Assembly (NCBI GenBank): GCA_947492585.1
Contig: CANLND010000021.1
Location: 1-61,309 of the forward strand
Length of the DNA: 61,309 nucleotides
Direction: 5' to 3'
DNA from: an uncultured Paracoccaceae bacterium
GTDB lineage: Bacteria > Pseudomonadota > Alphaproteobacteria > Rhodobacterales > Rhodobacteraceae
Part shown: positions 18,332 through 26,828 of the stretch, piece by piece
Layout of the letters: the number at the start of each line of letters is the position of its first letter
Position numbering within the stretch: the first letter of the stretch is position 1
Notes under the pieces: generated by a model
What the model saw: only the letters and a program-made list of their open reading frames with translations
Told to the model about the DNA's origin: nothing
Databases searched by the model: none
Translations under genes and position numbers: made by a program

Positions 18332-18762
18332 GGATGTCGGATGCCGTAGATGCAGAAAACGTGATTGTTTTTGATGGCGAATGTGTTTTGTGCTGCGGGT
18401 TCTTTCGATTTGTCCTGAACCGCGACCGTACCCAGTGTTTTGCCTTTGCGACGGCTCAGTCACCTGTGGGGCAGCAGATGTATCAGGACCTTGGTTTGTC
18501 GACGACTGATTTTGAGACCAATCTGGTTCGGCTGGACGGTGAAATCTACCAACGTTTGGATGCCGTGTTAATGGTGCTGACGCGTTTTGGCGGGGTCTGG
18601 CCCTGGTTCCGCGCTCTGCGTGGTTTGCCACGCGTGGTTAAGGACCCGCTGTATTTCATCATCGCACGCAACCGGTATCGGCTGTTTGGCCGACGGGCGC
18701 AGTGCATGATTCCCGCACCCGATCTACGCGCGCGATTTGTGCCCGGCGGGTTTACGATTTGA
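18328..18762 (+). CDS. DCC1-like thiol-disulfide oxidoreductase family protein (DUF393)
   Basis: The protein has 144 residues. The N terminus carries the family motif FDGECVLCCGFF, with the D-x-x-C-x-x-C redox pair. The sequence WFRALRGLPRVVKDPLYFIIARNRYRLFGRR is also typical. Members are thought to be thioredoxin-like redox proteins, but their substrates are unknown. The ATG overlaps the preceding TGA (ATGA). It is the last gene of a three-gene run of small proteins starting with the HlyU-like gene. Confidence 0.85.
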   Translation: MRMSDAVDAENVIVFDGECVLCCGFFRFVLNRDRTQCFAFATAQSPVGQQMYQDLGLSTTDFETNLVRLDGEIYQRLDAVLMVLTRFGGVWPWFRALRGLPRVVKDPLYFIIARNRYRLFGRRAQCMIPAPDLRARFVPGGFTI

Positions 18763-18935
18763 GACGTTGAAACTGTACCGGTGGAGCGTTTTCACCCCCG
18801 CCTGTCTATGTCTCCTATCCAAAGGGTTAGAGCCGTTCACCCAAAGACCTCATACGACAGCATTGTATGCAACGGCATGCTTGCGTAATCTTAACTCAAG
18901 TTAACAGAACGCGACCGACAAAAGGGGAATTCAGG

Positions 18936-19235
18936 ATGGCTTATAACGATGTAAACGACGCTTTGGGGGTGCTGGATCGCAAAATTGAGGTTCTGAACAA
19001 TTTGGTGACCGCAAATGATTTTATGATCACCTGTATGCGCGAAGAGGCGACGCGGTTGAACCAAATGGATGGTGAAGCCACGCGGACGATGCTGCGCAAC
19101 CGGGCGCGCCAGACCTTTCGTCCCCAAGGTGGTCAACAGCCCAATGCCGCGGTGCTTGCGATTTTGGAAGAAGCGCTAGGCAACGGTCACTCTGCCGAAG
19201 TGATCCAATTTCCGGGAGCGTTCAAAACTGCTTGA
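18936..19235 (+). CDS. small conserved-looking hypothetical protein
   Basis: The protein has 99 residues and starts at ATG 18936 with GGGGAATTCAGG upstream. It is predicted soluble and mostly helical, with two short helical blocks (ALGVLDRKIEVLNNLVT and MREEATRLNQMDGEATRTML). There is no signal peptide and no recognised domain. It is monocistronic with its own hairpin terminator at 19300. Function not assigned. Confidence 0.65.
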   Translation: MAYNDVNDALGVLDRKIEVLNNLVTANDFMITCMREEATRLNQMDGEATRTMLRNRARQTFRPQGGQQPNAAVLAILEEALGNGHSAEVIQFPGAFKTA

Positions 19236-19299
19236 TCCGTGCCGGTGGCGCGGGGGCTTACAGCCAGAATGGCGTGAGCAACATCGGACACTACGTTAT

Positions 19300-19321
19300 G
19301 GAGCCGCGGGCTCCTTTTTTG
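19300..19321 (+). terminator. intrinsic terminator
   Basis: Stem GGAGCC-GCG-GGCTCC followed by TTTTTTG. It lies 65 bp behind the 99-residue gene and before the next signal-peptide gene. Confidence 0.8.
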
Positions 19322-19468
19322 TTTTCTAGACATGCATTTGCATTGGAAACCCTAAGGGGTTTGGATGGAATATTCCTAGAGTTCACAAGAGATTGACCAC
19401 CCGACAGCGTGGTCAAGGCGGCGTTATCGCGTCTTGACGCGCGCTGGGAACAGGCGCAGTTTGGGCGT

Positions 19469-19909
19469 ATGAGACACCTCAAAGCACTTTCCCGCCTCGT
19501 GGCTCCTGTTCTTGCCTTGGGACTAATTGCCCCCGATGTTTCCGTCGCGCGAGAGGGCTCGTTTCGGGCGGTGAACAGTTATCGCGTTGTGCCAATCAGC
19601 CAGACTTTGTTTGAGGTCATCAAAGGGCCTGCAGGACCCGAACTAGATGAATACTGGTGCGCAATTGGTGATTACATGCGCCGTAATCGGGTGCCTTGGC
19701 ACACCCGGATTTATGTCGCGTCATATATCCAAAACAGTCAGACCTCTGATGCGCGATCTGCTGTTCTGTTCACGCTGGACCCGGATGCCGATGGCATTGC
19801 GCCGCTTGAGAAGGGTTTGAAAATCCGGGGGACTTTGTCCGTTGGGCGATCAGAGCGGGTGAACTCTGCTTTTTTCTCCTGTGATACGCGGAAACGGATC
19901 GGGTTCTGA
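19469..19909 (+). CDS. secreted protein of unknown function
   Basis: The protein has 146 residues from ATG 19469 (MRHLKALSRL). The signal peptide is SRLVAPVLALGLIAPDVSVAR with cleavage near VSVA. The mature part contains WCAIGDYMRRNRVPWHTRIYV and a second cysteine in FFSCDTRK. The upstream extension to 19409 lies in the leader and has no ribosome site, so I excluded it. Function unknown. Six bases separate it from the YjbQ-type gene. Confidence 0.68.
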   Translation: MRHLKALSRLVAPVLALGLIAPDVSVAREGSFRAVNSYRVVPISQTLFEVIKGPAGPELDEYWCAIGDYMRRNRVPWHTRIYVASYIQNSQTSDARSAVLFTLDPDADGIAPLEKGLKIRGTLSVGRSERVNSAFFSCDTRKRIGF

Positions 19910-19915
19910 AGCGCC

Positions 19916-20335
19916 GTGGTGGTTCACTCACTTGAAATTAAGACCACAGGCCAGGGGCTTTATGAATTCACGGGGGCTCTGACCCGGTGGATCAAGGAAC
20001 AGCCCGTGGAAACGGGGCTATTGACGGTTTTTGTACAACACACCTCCTGTTCGTTGTTGATTCAGGAAAATGCGGATCCAGAGGTGCAGGACGATTTGCG
20101 CGCGTTCTTCTCTCGGCTTGTACCCCGATCAGATGACCCATCGATGTCGTACCTTCGCCATACCTACGAGGGGCCAGATGATATGCCCGCCCATATCAAA
20201 GCGGCAATGCTACCCGTCAGCCTGTCTGTTCCCGTGATACATGGGGCGCTGGCCTTGGGCACATGGCAGGGTGTTTATCTGTTTGAACATCGGGACGCGC
20301 CACACCGACGCCGGGTTGTGCTGCACATGGTGTGA
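19916..20335 (+). CDS. YjbQ/UPF0047 family protein
   Basis: The protein has 139 residues and starts with GTG. The family pattern is complete: FVQHTSCSLLIQENADPEVQDDL, a central THEGP-like stretch (YEGPDDMPAHIKAAM), and the C-terminal GTWQGVYLFEHRD. Some members show thiamine-phosphate synthase activity, which is the basis of a common label, but the cellular role is uncertain. It is closely linked to the preceding secreted protein and is followed by a hairpin and nrdR. Confidence 0.9.
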   Translation: MVVHSLEIKTTGQGLYEFTGALTRWIKEQPVETGLLTVFVQHTSCSLLIQENADPEVQDDLRAFFSRLVPRSDDPSMSYLRHTYEGPDDMPAHIKAAMLPVSLSVPVIHGALALGTWQGVYLFEHRDAPHRRRVVLHMV

Positions 20336-20369
20336 GCATTTCACAGGCGTGGGCGTGAGGTCTACTCCC

Positions 20370-20407
20370 AAGGTTTAGGGTGTGCATTTCACCTCTACCC
20401 AAACCTT
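20370..20407 (+). promoter_or_regulatory. long hairpin between yjbQ and nrdR
   Basis: AAGGTTT-A-GGGT pairs with ACCC-AAACCTT, giving 11 bp with one bulged A and a loop of about 15 nt. No T-run follows. It can be a weak terminator for the YjbQ-type gene or a leader structure of nrdR. Confidence 0.45.
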
Positions 20408-20487
20408 AGCGGGTCCCCTATAGTTGTGGAGAAATATGCCAGTTTGTACACAAGCCACAAGTTTCACAGGGGTAGGGGAGACGAGAC

Positions 20488-20958
20488 ATGCGTTGCCCGT
20501 TTTGCGGAAACATCGACACACAGGTCAAAGATTCACGACCCGCCGAAGATCATGTCTCGATCCGTCGCCGCAGGTTCTGTCCTGCGTGTAGCGGCCGGTT
20601 CACCACCTATGAGCGGGTACAATTGCGGGATCTGGTGGTGGTGAAAACCAACGGCCGTCGCGAAGACTTTGATCGCGACAAACTGGAGCGCTCGATCCGT
20701 ATTTCCATGCAGAAACGCCCGGTGGACCCCGAGCGCATTGATCAGATGATTTCTGGTATCGTGCGCCGTCTTGAGAGCATGGGTGACACAGATATTCCGT
20801 CCAAGAAAATTGGCGAAATCGTCATGGAAGCATTGGCGCGGATTGATACGGTTGCCTATGTGCGCTTTGCAAGCGTCTACAAAAACTTTCAGGCGGCAGA
20901 TGACTTTGAAGATTTCGTCCACGAATTGCGACCAGACACGTCGCCTGAACCCGACTAA
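20488..20958 (+). CDS. nrdR: transcriptional repressor NrdR
   Basis: The protein has 156 residues. NrdR represses ribonucleotide reductase genes in response to ATP/dATP. The zinc ribbon is [10 protein letters not shown] plus [13 protein letters not shown], followed by the ATP-cone domain ([20 protein letters not shown]). It stands 35 bp upstream of ribD, the common nrdR-rib arrangement. No clear pair of NrdR boxes is visible in this window, so its own targets are elsewhere. Confidence 0.97.
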   Translation: MRCPFCGNIDTQVKDSRPAEDHVSIRRRRFCPACSGRFTTYERVQLRDLVVVKTNGRREDFDRDKLERSIRISMQKRPVDPERIDQMISGIVRRLESMGDTDIPSKKIGEIVMEALARIDTVAYVRFASVYKNFQAADDFEDFVHELRPDTSPEPD

Positions 20959-20993
20959 GGTCGGACAGTCAGACCCGAGCGAAAGCAAAAATC

Positions 20994-22094
20994 GTGACCG
21001 ATACTGATACCCGCTTTATGTCTTTGGCGTTGTCTTTGGGACGGCGGGGGATGGGCAACTGCTGGCCCAATCCGGCAGTTGGCTGTGTCATTGTGCGCGA
21101 TGGGCGCATTGTGGGACGGGGCTGGACACAGCCTGGCGGGCGGCCACACGCAGAACCTGTCGCCTTGGCGCAGGCCGGGGAACTGGCCCGTGGCGCCACG
21201 GCTTATGTGTCGCTTGAACCCTGCGCGCATACTGGAAAAACTCCGCCCTGTGCGCAGGCATTGATTGATGCAGGTGTCGCGACCGTGGTGGCCGCGCTGT
21301 CGGATTGTGATCCACGAGTGTCCGGCCAAGGTTTTCAGATGCTCCGCGACGCGGGTATCACGGTGCGTTCTGGCGTATTGGCGGATCAGGCTGCACGTGA
21401 TCACGCGGGATTTTTTCTGCGTCTGGAACAGGGACGCCCCTTTGTAACATTGAAGTTGGCCAGTTCATTTGATGGCCGGATTGCAACGGGGTCTGGGAAA
21501 AGCAAATGGATCACCGGCCCTGAGGCGCGGCGCAAGGTCCATGCCATGCGTGCCAGTCATGATGCGGTGATGGTCGGAGCTGGCACAGCCCGCGCGGATG
21601 ATCCGTCGCTGAATGTGCGGGATCTGGGGGTTGAACACCAGCCGGTGCGCGTTGTCACGTCGCGCCATTTGGACCTGCCCTTGATGAGCAAGTTGGCGCG
21701 TACCGCCAGGGATGTTCCGGTGTGGCTGTGTCACGGTGCAAGCGCAGATGTGGAACGTGTGCACGCTTGGGAAGGGGTGGGGGCCACGCTGTTGCCGTGT
21801 GCGCTTCATGGTGTGCAGCTGGACCCTGTAGACGTGATGCGCCAGTTGGGTCAGGCAGGCCTGACCCGTGTGTTTTGTGAGGGTGGATCGGCGTTGGCCG
21901 CGTCGTTGCTGGCCCATGATCTGGTGGATGAACTGGTGGGCTTTACCGCTGGGCTTGGCATAGGAGCCGAAGGTTTGCCATCGATCGGGGCTTTGGGTGT
22001 TGGTCGTTTGGATGACGCACCGCGGTTTGAACTGGTGGACACAACCGCGATTGGAGCCGACATTCTGCACCGCTGGGCGCGACGTACCCGATAA
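20994..22094 (+). CDS. ribD: bifunctional riboflavin deaminase/reductase RibD
   Basis: The protein has 366 residues and catalyses two steps of riboflavin synthesis, deamination of the pyrimidine and then NADPH reduction of the ribose side chain. The deaminase zinc motifs are HAEPVALAQAG and EPCAHTGKTPPCA. The reductase part begins at about residue 145 with FVTLKLASSFDGRIATGSGKSKWITG and ends with the CEGGSALA loop. It converges on kpsC with only six bases between stops, with no terminator, so read-through into antisense of the capsule genes is possible. Confidence 0.96.
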   Translation: MTDTDTRFMSLALSLGRRGMGNCWPNPAVGCVIVRDGRIVGRGWTQPGGRPHAEPVALAQAGELARGATAYVSLEPCAHTGKTPPCAQALIDAGVATVVAALSDCDPRVSGQGFQMLRDAGITVRSGVLADQAARDHAGFFLRLEQGRPFVTLKLASSFDGRIATGSGKSKWITGPEARRKVHAMRASHDAVMVGAGTARADDPSLNVRDLGVEHQPVRVVTSRHLDLPLMSKLARTARDVPVWLCHGASADVERVHAWEGVGATLLPCALHGVQLDPVDVMRQLGQAGLTRVFCEGGSALAASLLAHDLVDELVGFTAGLGIGAEGLPSIGALGVGRLDDAPRFELVDTTAIGADILHRWARRTR

Positions 22095-22100
22095 CGGGAT

Positions 22101-24131
22101 CTAGCGACGCCAGATATGGGCGTAGGTGGCAAACAGCCCTTGTAGTTTTGACAGGCTGCGCATGTGCAGGCTCGCGCGGGGAATATCATTGTGGATCAGA
22201 CGTTCCACCACAACCTCAACAGGGCAGGGCAGCCCGGTCTTGGGGTCGAAATACCGTGGATAATCGATCAATGTGGCGTGTGCCAATCCCAGCAGGCCTG
22301 GCCGCGCGCGGCGCGTAGAGGGCACCTGCGCCAGATCTTGCGTCAATCCCCAACCCGCATAAAACGGTGCACCAAGCGTTGTGACCTTGGCCCCGCGCAG
22401 GAGGGCCTCAAACCCCAATAGTGATGTCATGGTCCAGACTTCCTGCACCTCATCCAACAACGCCATCGGATCTGCGTTCTGCGCGATGACATCCACCAGA
22501 TCCTCGGGCAGGGTGATTTTGCCTTTGCGCAGGCCTGCCTCAACATCGGGGTGCGGTTTGTAGATGATCACCGCATCGGGGTTTTCGGCTCGCACGCGGC
22601 GCAGTAGATCCAGATTTTTGCGGGTTTTCCCAGCCCCTTTCAGGAGAGAGGCATCGTCTTCGACCTGACCGGGCACCAAGATGCGGTGCCCATGCGGCAA
22701 GTTCGGCAGGGTCCCCGACAAATTGTATTTTGAAACAGAATGACGGATGAGCGATGAGACCAGACGCTCGGCCCGCTGGGCCTGCGCAGGCGTCAGTGTT
22801 TCACGTGTGCTGATCCAGTCGTCCAAATCGCTGGTCTGGCTTGGGTCATAATAAATGCCCTGTCGATCCAATACCAACGACATTGGTGGCACCAGTTCTG
22901 CGCCCAATCCACGGGACCGAAGAAAGCCATCCTCAACGTGATAGGCCCCTGCGGTTTCGGCCGTGGCTTTGCTGGCCCAGACCATCCAGTTCTTGCCGCT
23001 TTTTTTGGCTTTGGCTGGGGTGTTGGTAAAACTGACAGGGCGGCTTGTACCAAAGAACTTCTGTAGGGGCGCGCGTTTCCATGCCCGCATACCTGACGCG
23101 GCCCATCCGGCACGATCTTGTCTCCAGGCGCGTGTCTGGGCTTCTAGGATGTCGATGCTGCGGTCCAGCGTGCAGAGTTCATCGCGAAAGGGGTCGTACC
23201 ATTTGGGATAGAGCATCATCGCGCCCGCAAACAATTGTGCGCGGGTCAGGCGGCGGTGACGGCGTGGGGGCGGGAATTCATCCTGTGTCAGCCCCCATCC
23301 CGCATAAAAGGGCTGGCCAAAGACACGTGGTTTGTGGCCCGCGAGGATCGCCTCAAATCCCAAATGTGAGGACACTGTATAAACGGCAATCGCCCCTTCC
23401 AGCAGATGCCATGGAGAGACCGGCTGATCAAAAATCTCAACCCGGCCTTGTGCGTCGCTGGCGCTGAAGTAACCGGGATAGCGTCCGGCTGCATTTTGGG
23501 GGTGAGTTTTGATGAGCACGCGTGAGCCGGGGTGCTCTTCTTGAGCAAAGACCAGAAGTTCGCGAAAACGTGCCAGATCCGCGCCGGGAAAGGGTATGGA
23601 TGCGGTGACCGAAGCATCCCCTCGGGGTTGATCGATAACCAGTACATAGCCGGGATCTGGCGGGGGCGCGTCAGGGGAATAGGCGTTGTATTTGCTGAGG
23701 TGCAGATCCTGAAGGCGTGTGATGTTATCGCGCGCCTGCCGCAGGACGTGACTGTCATCCAGCGGTGCATCACGCAGCAGCTGCTCCAGATCACTTGGCT
23801 GTTGGGGATCAAAATGCGCGCCTGACCGGTCAATCAGCAGGCCCAGAGGCGGCTCACCGATGTGCGGCGGGTGGATTGAGCGCAAAAACGCGTCTTCGAT
23901 CCGCACCAGTTTCGCGCCGTGATCCGCGGCAATCTGTTGCCCGCGCTGCGCCGACGTGGGATCGCCCCAAACACCCACCAGATCCTCGGCGGTGGGGCGC
24001 CCGAGATGCAGGTCAAATCCGGACAGTGTTAGAATGCGCCGCAGGCGGCGTTGCGTCACAAACGCACCATTATAAACAAAAAGCCGGGACGCAGTGCTCC
24101 CGGCTTTGTTGTCGCCCAAGGTCAGGCGCAT
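22101..24131 (-). CDS. kpsC: capsule polysaccharide synthesis protein KpsC (beta-Kdo transferase)
   Basis: The protein has 676 residues, the size of E. coli KpsC. The KpsC family builds the beta-Kdo linker on the lipid anchor of ABC-exported capsules. The two glycosyltransferase modules are visible as an internal duplication: IEDAFLRS, LGFEAILAGHK and FYAGWGLTQDE in the first half, and VEDGFLRS, LGFEALLRGAK and FYAGWGLTQDL in the second. I start at ATG 24131, five bases behind the KpsD stop. A terminator-shaped hairpin lies inside the first codons (24078-24107). The ABC exporter genes kpsM, kpsT and kpsE are not in the window. Confidence 0.9.
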   Translation of the reverse strand: MRLTLGDNKAGSTASRLFVYNGAFVTQRRLRRILTLSGFDLHLGRPTAEDLVGVWGDPTSAQRGQQIAADHGAKLVRIEDAFLRSIHPPHIGEPPLGLLIDRSGAHFDPQQPSDLEQLLRDAPLDDSHVLRQARDNITRLQDLHLSKYNAYSPDAPPPDPGYVLVIDQPRGDASVTASIPFPGADLARFRELLVFAQEEHPGSRVLIKTHPQNAAGRYPGYFSASDAQGRVEIFDQPVSPWHLLEGAIAVYTVSSHLGFEAILAGHKPRVFGQPFYAGWGLTQDEFPPPRRHRRLTRAQLFAGAMMLYPKWYDPFRDELCTLDRSIDILEAQTRAWRQDRAGWAASGMRAWKRAPLQKFFGTSRPVSFTNTPAKAKKSGKNWMVWASKATAETAGAYHVEDGFLRSRGLGAELVPPMSLVLDRQGIYYDPSQTSDLDDWISTRETLTPAQAQRAERLVSSLIRHSVSKYNLSGTLPNLPHGHRILVPGQVEDDASLLKGAGKTRKNLDLLRRVRAENPDAVIIYKPHPDVEAGLRKGKITLPEDLVDVIAQNADPMALLDEVQEVWTMTSLLGFEALLRGAKVTTLGAPFYAGWGLTQDLAQVPSTRRARPGLLGLAHATLIDYPRYFDPKTGLPCPVEVVVERLIHNDIPRASLHMRSLSKLQGLFATYAHIWRR
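24078..24107 (-). terminator. terminator-shaped hairpin inside the 5' end of kpsC
   Basis: Perfect 10-bp stem AAAGCCGGGA / TCCCGGCTTT, 8-nt loop, and on the minus strand a TTTTTGTTT tail. It sits in codons 9-18 of kpsC, just behind the KpsD stop, so it may uncouple kpsC from the upstream export gene. Confidence 0.7.
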
Positions 24132-24135
24132 ATGG

Positions 24136-25269
24136 TTAGCCCCCGATGGCGGAGGAGGCTGTGGACAGTGAGCCAACCGGTGTGACCAGAAGCGAGATGG
24201 TTTTGGTCCATTGCGCATAGGGAGCTTCGGTGACGTAGAGTGTGTCACTGTCGCGGATTACAAAATCACGCGCTTTGAACAGGCCGTTGGGTTCGGTCAG
24301 ATTCAGGACGTACACCATGCGTTGCGCCCCCACCAAATCATCGCGGCCCAAAACTTGGTTGGCGATTTCGGCGGGTTCGTTACGGATCACAAAGACGCCA
24401 GTTGGGTCTGACAAAGTTGAGATCAACCCGCCGACCTGCGCAATGGCTTCAAGGGCGGACAGATCTTTGCTTTCGAAGGGCACACGCGCCTGTGCATTGG
24501 TGGCGCCCAATGCGGTAAAGGTGCGGGTGTCGGCTTCGACCAGAATTTTGTCACCGCCGCGCAGGGCAATGTCCAGTTCGGGGTGTTCATACAGATCTTG
24601 CAACCAGATGGTGCCACGCTGATCACCGCGAATCATGGTGATTTGGGCAATGTCGGGTTCAATCGCGACGCCACCGGCGCGCGACAACATCGACGACAAG
24701 GTGCGGGTGGGGCGTTCGATCGGATAGACACCCTGACCGGTCACCGCGCCGTTCAGGCTGACGGTGGACCCGTCACCGGCCAATCGGCGCACTTGAACTT
24801 GTGGGTCAGGGGTCTGGCCTTCCAGCTCTTTGGTGATGGTTCGGCGCAGCTGATCCGGGGTGTTGCCCGACGCGCGCACCCGGCCCGCATAAGGCACAAA
24901 GATATAGCCGGCGCTGTCGACCTGGACTTCTTCAAGGAGCGTTGATTTCTGGGCTTCGGCGGCAAACAAGCCGTCATCGACGTTTTCCCAGATGGTCAGA
25001 CCCAGCACATCGCCGGGGCGGATGACATCTGATGTAATTTTGCTGGCGTTGACAAATTCCTGCGAGAAGCCAAGCGCGGGGACAACAGCGGTGGCGCGGG
25101 TCACCCGATCATTTACGGATACGATAAAAGCGTCGCCTTCGCGCTGAACCGAACCAGCAAAGATCTGGCGTTTGTTTGGTCCCACCTGTGGCAAACCACA
25201 TGAGGCAAGGGTCGCGACGACGGTACATAGGGCAACGGAACGCGCCCATCCAAAGCGAATTGGTTTCAC
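24136..25269 (-). CDS. polysaccharide export outer-membrane lipoprotein (Wza/KpsD family)
   Basis: The protein has 377 residues. The lipobox VATLASC gives a lipid-modified cysteine near residue 24. The polysaccharide export domain follows (PGDVLGLTIWENVDDGLF and AGYIFVPYAGRVRASG), then soluble ligand-binding beta-grasp repeats (VSLNGAVTGQGVYPIE and FTALGATNAQARVPF). Such proteins form the outer-membrane channel for capsule export. I prefer GTG 25269 (VKPIRF), as GAGGAG lies eight bases upstream, over the ATG at 25290. It is separated from the kpsS gene by an 87-bp gap. Confidence 0.87.
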   Translation of the reverse strand: MKPIRFGWARSVALCTVVATLASCGLPQVGPNKRQIFAGSVQREGDAFIVSVNDRVTRATAVVPALGFSQEFVNASKITSDVIRPGDVLGLTIWENVDDGLFAAEAQKSTLLEEVQVDSAGYIFVPYAGRVRASGNTPDQLRRTITKELEGQTPDPQVQVRRLAGDGSTVSLNGAVTGQGVYPIERPTRTLSSMLSRAGGVAIEPDIAQITMIRGDQRGTIWLQDLYEHPELDIALRGGDKILVEADTRTFTALGATNAQARVPFESKDLSALEAIAQVGGLISTLSDPTGVFVIRNEPAEIANQVLGRDDLVGAQRMVYVLNLTEPNGLFKARDFVIRDSDTLYVTEAPYAQWTKTISLLVTPVGSLSTASSAIGG

Positions 25270-25356
25270 TGCTCGGTCTCCTCGACCCATTATTTTTGCC
25301 TCAATTTTTCCAAAAGGCTAATGGAAGGTTGAGTGAAAATCTAGGCTTGTGAGGAT

Positions 25357-26658
25357 TTAATGCGTGTTCACTACGCGCAACTGTTGCCGTGGAGCCGCTG
25401 TGCCGTGATGGAGCGCGTCGTAGGGATCTTCGGAAGAAAGGATAAGATCGACCACCTGACGCAGCAGTTGTTTGCGGCCACGCTGCGAGTAATAGCCGCC
25501 GGGCAGTTGTGAGGTTTCCAGCAAAAATCGCCGATAATCGCGGTAGGCGTGCGTGTCGGGGCGGTGGGGGGCTGCGAAGAATTCCGCCAGGGGCTGCTGC
25601 GAGATCAGTTCCGGTTTGTCATAGACGGCGGTTCCAAAAATGCGCAGTGGAAGGCCCCGCCACAGCACCTGTTGGCCAGCGGTTGAATTGATGGTCACAG
25701 CGGCGCGCGCTTCGTTTAAAAGCTGGGCCAGTTTGCCACCGCGCACATAATGTACACGGTCTGAGATGCCGTGTTTTTGTGCCAGTCGGCGCAGGGTTTT
25801 GCGCACGGGCACCCGGCCGTCTTCCAGGGGGTGTGCCTTGACGACCAGATGATGATGACCTGGGGCGCCTGCGGCAAATTGGGTCAGGACAAGTTCCAGA
25901 AATTCGCTCATCGTGGAAAAGGGGGAGTGCATCTGAAATGAGCTGTCATGTTCCAGTTGTAAAAGCGCCAGATGATAGGGAAAGCCACCATTGCGCACCC
26001 GCCGGGTGGCTAGGCGTCGGTCAATCGCCTGAAAGGGCATCAGCAGAAGGCGACGCAGGTACAGTTTGAATTCCTTGGCAACGGTGAGCGCACGGTGGGG
26101 GCGAAAGTTGCGGTAGCGCTGGTTCCGAAACATTACAAACCAGTGGTAGAGCGCGCCATAAAACACGTGGTGACGCATGTCTCCCCAATGGGATGGCGGC
26201 AGCGGCGTTTCCATATCGGACTGTTCCAGCGCGGTTTGCATGTCGGCGATGGACATGTGCATCAGCTTGGAATGCCCGTTGGCGCCGTCACGCTCATAGG
26301 TTGCCCAAAAGGGGCGTATGTAACCTTCTTCGAAGATGTGCACAGTAATGCCGCGCGATTTGGCGGCGGCGATGGCTTGGGCGTGGATCGGGCGCGTATC
26401 CCCGTAGAGGACCAGATCGGTGATGTTTTTGTCCTGAAGCAGGGTTTCAATATGATCGGGCCACTCCTCGGGCATGCCGAGAAAGGGGATGTAATGAGGC
26501 CTGTCCCGCCAAAAAGCCGAGTCTCCGGCATTGAACCCGACGCGCCATACCTGACAGCCCGCTTGGCCCAGCATTCTCGCAAGTTGGGCGAAAAATGGAC
26601 CGTGAGGTCCCTGCAGAAACAGGAAATGCCGCTGTTGATGGGGGGGCTGAGGCGTCAT
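25357..26658 (-). CDS. kpsS: capsule polysaccharide protein KpsS (Kdo transferase)
   Basis: The protein has 433 residues from ATG 26658. It fits the KpsS family, which adds the first Kdo to the lysophosphatidylglycerol capsule anchor. Typical parts are FLFLQGPHGPFFAQLARMLGQAGCQVWRVGFN (given here in two adjoining pieces, FLFLQGPHGPFFAQ and WRVGFN), a central acidic and basic stretch with HIFEEGYIRPFW, then KAHPLEDGR and SVTINSTAGQQVLWRG-like motifs. It is the first gene of the minus-strand capsule block, divergent from ribE, and separate from kpsC by the KpsD-like gene. No exporter genes are in this window. Confidence 0.87.
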   Translation of the reverse strand: MTPQPPHQQRHFLFLQGPHGPFFAQLARMLGQAGCQVWRVGFNAGDSAFWRDRPHYIPFLGMPEEWPDHIETLLQDKNITDLVLYGDTRPIHAQAIAAAKSRGITVHIFEEGYIRPFWATYERDGANGHSKLMHMSIADMQTALEQSDMETPLPPSHWGDMRHHVFYGALYHWFVMFRNQRYRNFRPHRALTVAKEFKLYLRRLLLMPFQAIDRRLATRRVRNGGFPYHLALLQLEHDSSFQMHSPFSTMSEFLELVLTQFAAGAPGHHHLVVKAHPLEDGRVPVRKTLRRLAQKHGISDRVHYVRGGKLAQLLNEARAAVTINSTAGQQVLWRGLPLRIFGTAVYDKPELISQQPLAEFFAAPHRPDTHAYRDYRRFLLETSQLPGGYYSQRGRKQLLRQVVDLILSSEDPYDALHHGTAAPRQQLRVVNTH

Positions 26659-26828
26659 GGGCACAAAGGTAACTCGACAGACTGGAAATTTGGTTAAGGC
26701 AAAGGTTAACGAAGCACTAAGGCAAAACTATGTCGTGCGGCCTCTTGCCTGTATTGCTTCGGGTGACTACCCCTGTATCGAAGTATGACACACCTGCCCA
26801 TAGGGCGGGACAAGCACGAGGATCTTCC

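Noticed and set aside
18891-18905. CtrA binding site (TTAAC-N5-TTAAC) upstream of the 99-residue gene
   Set aside because: Spacing is TTAA-N6-TTAA, one base short of the usual N7; it may be chance or a different palindrome (TTAACT-CA-AGTTAA).
22101-24131. KpsC as a recent gene duplication
   Set aside because: The internal repeat is the normal two-module architecture of KpsC, not a local event.
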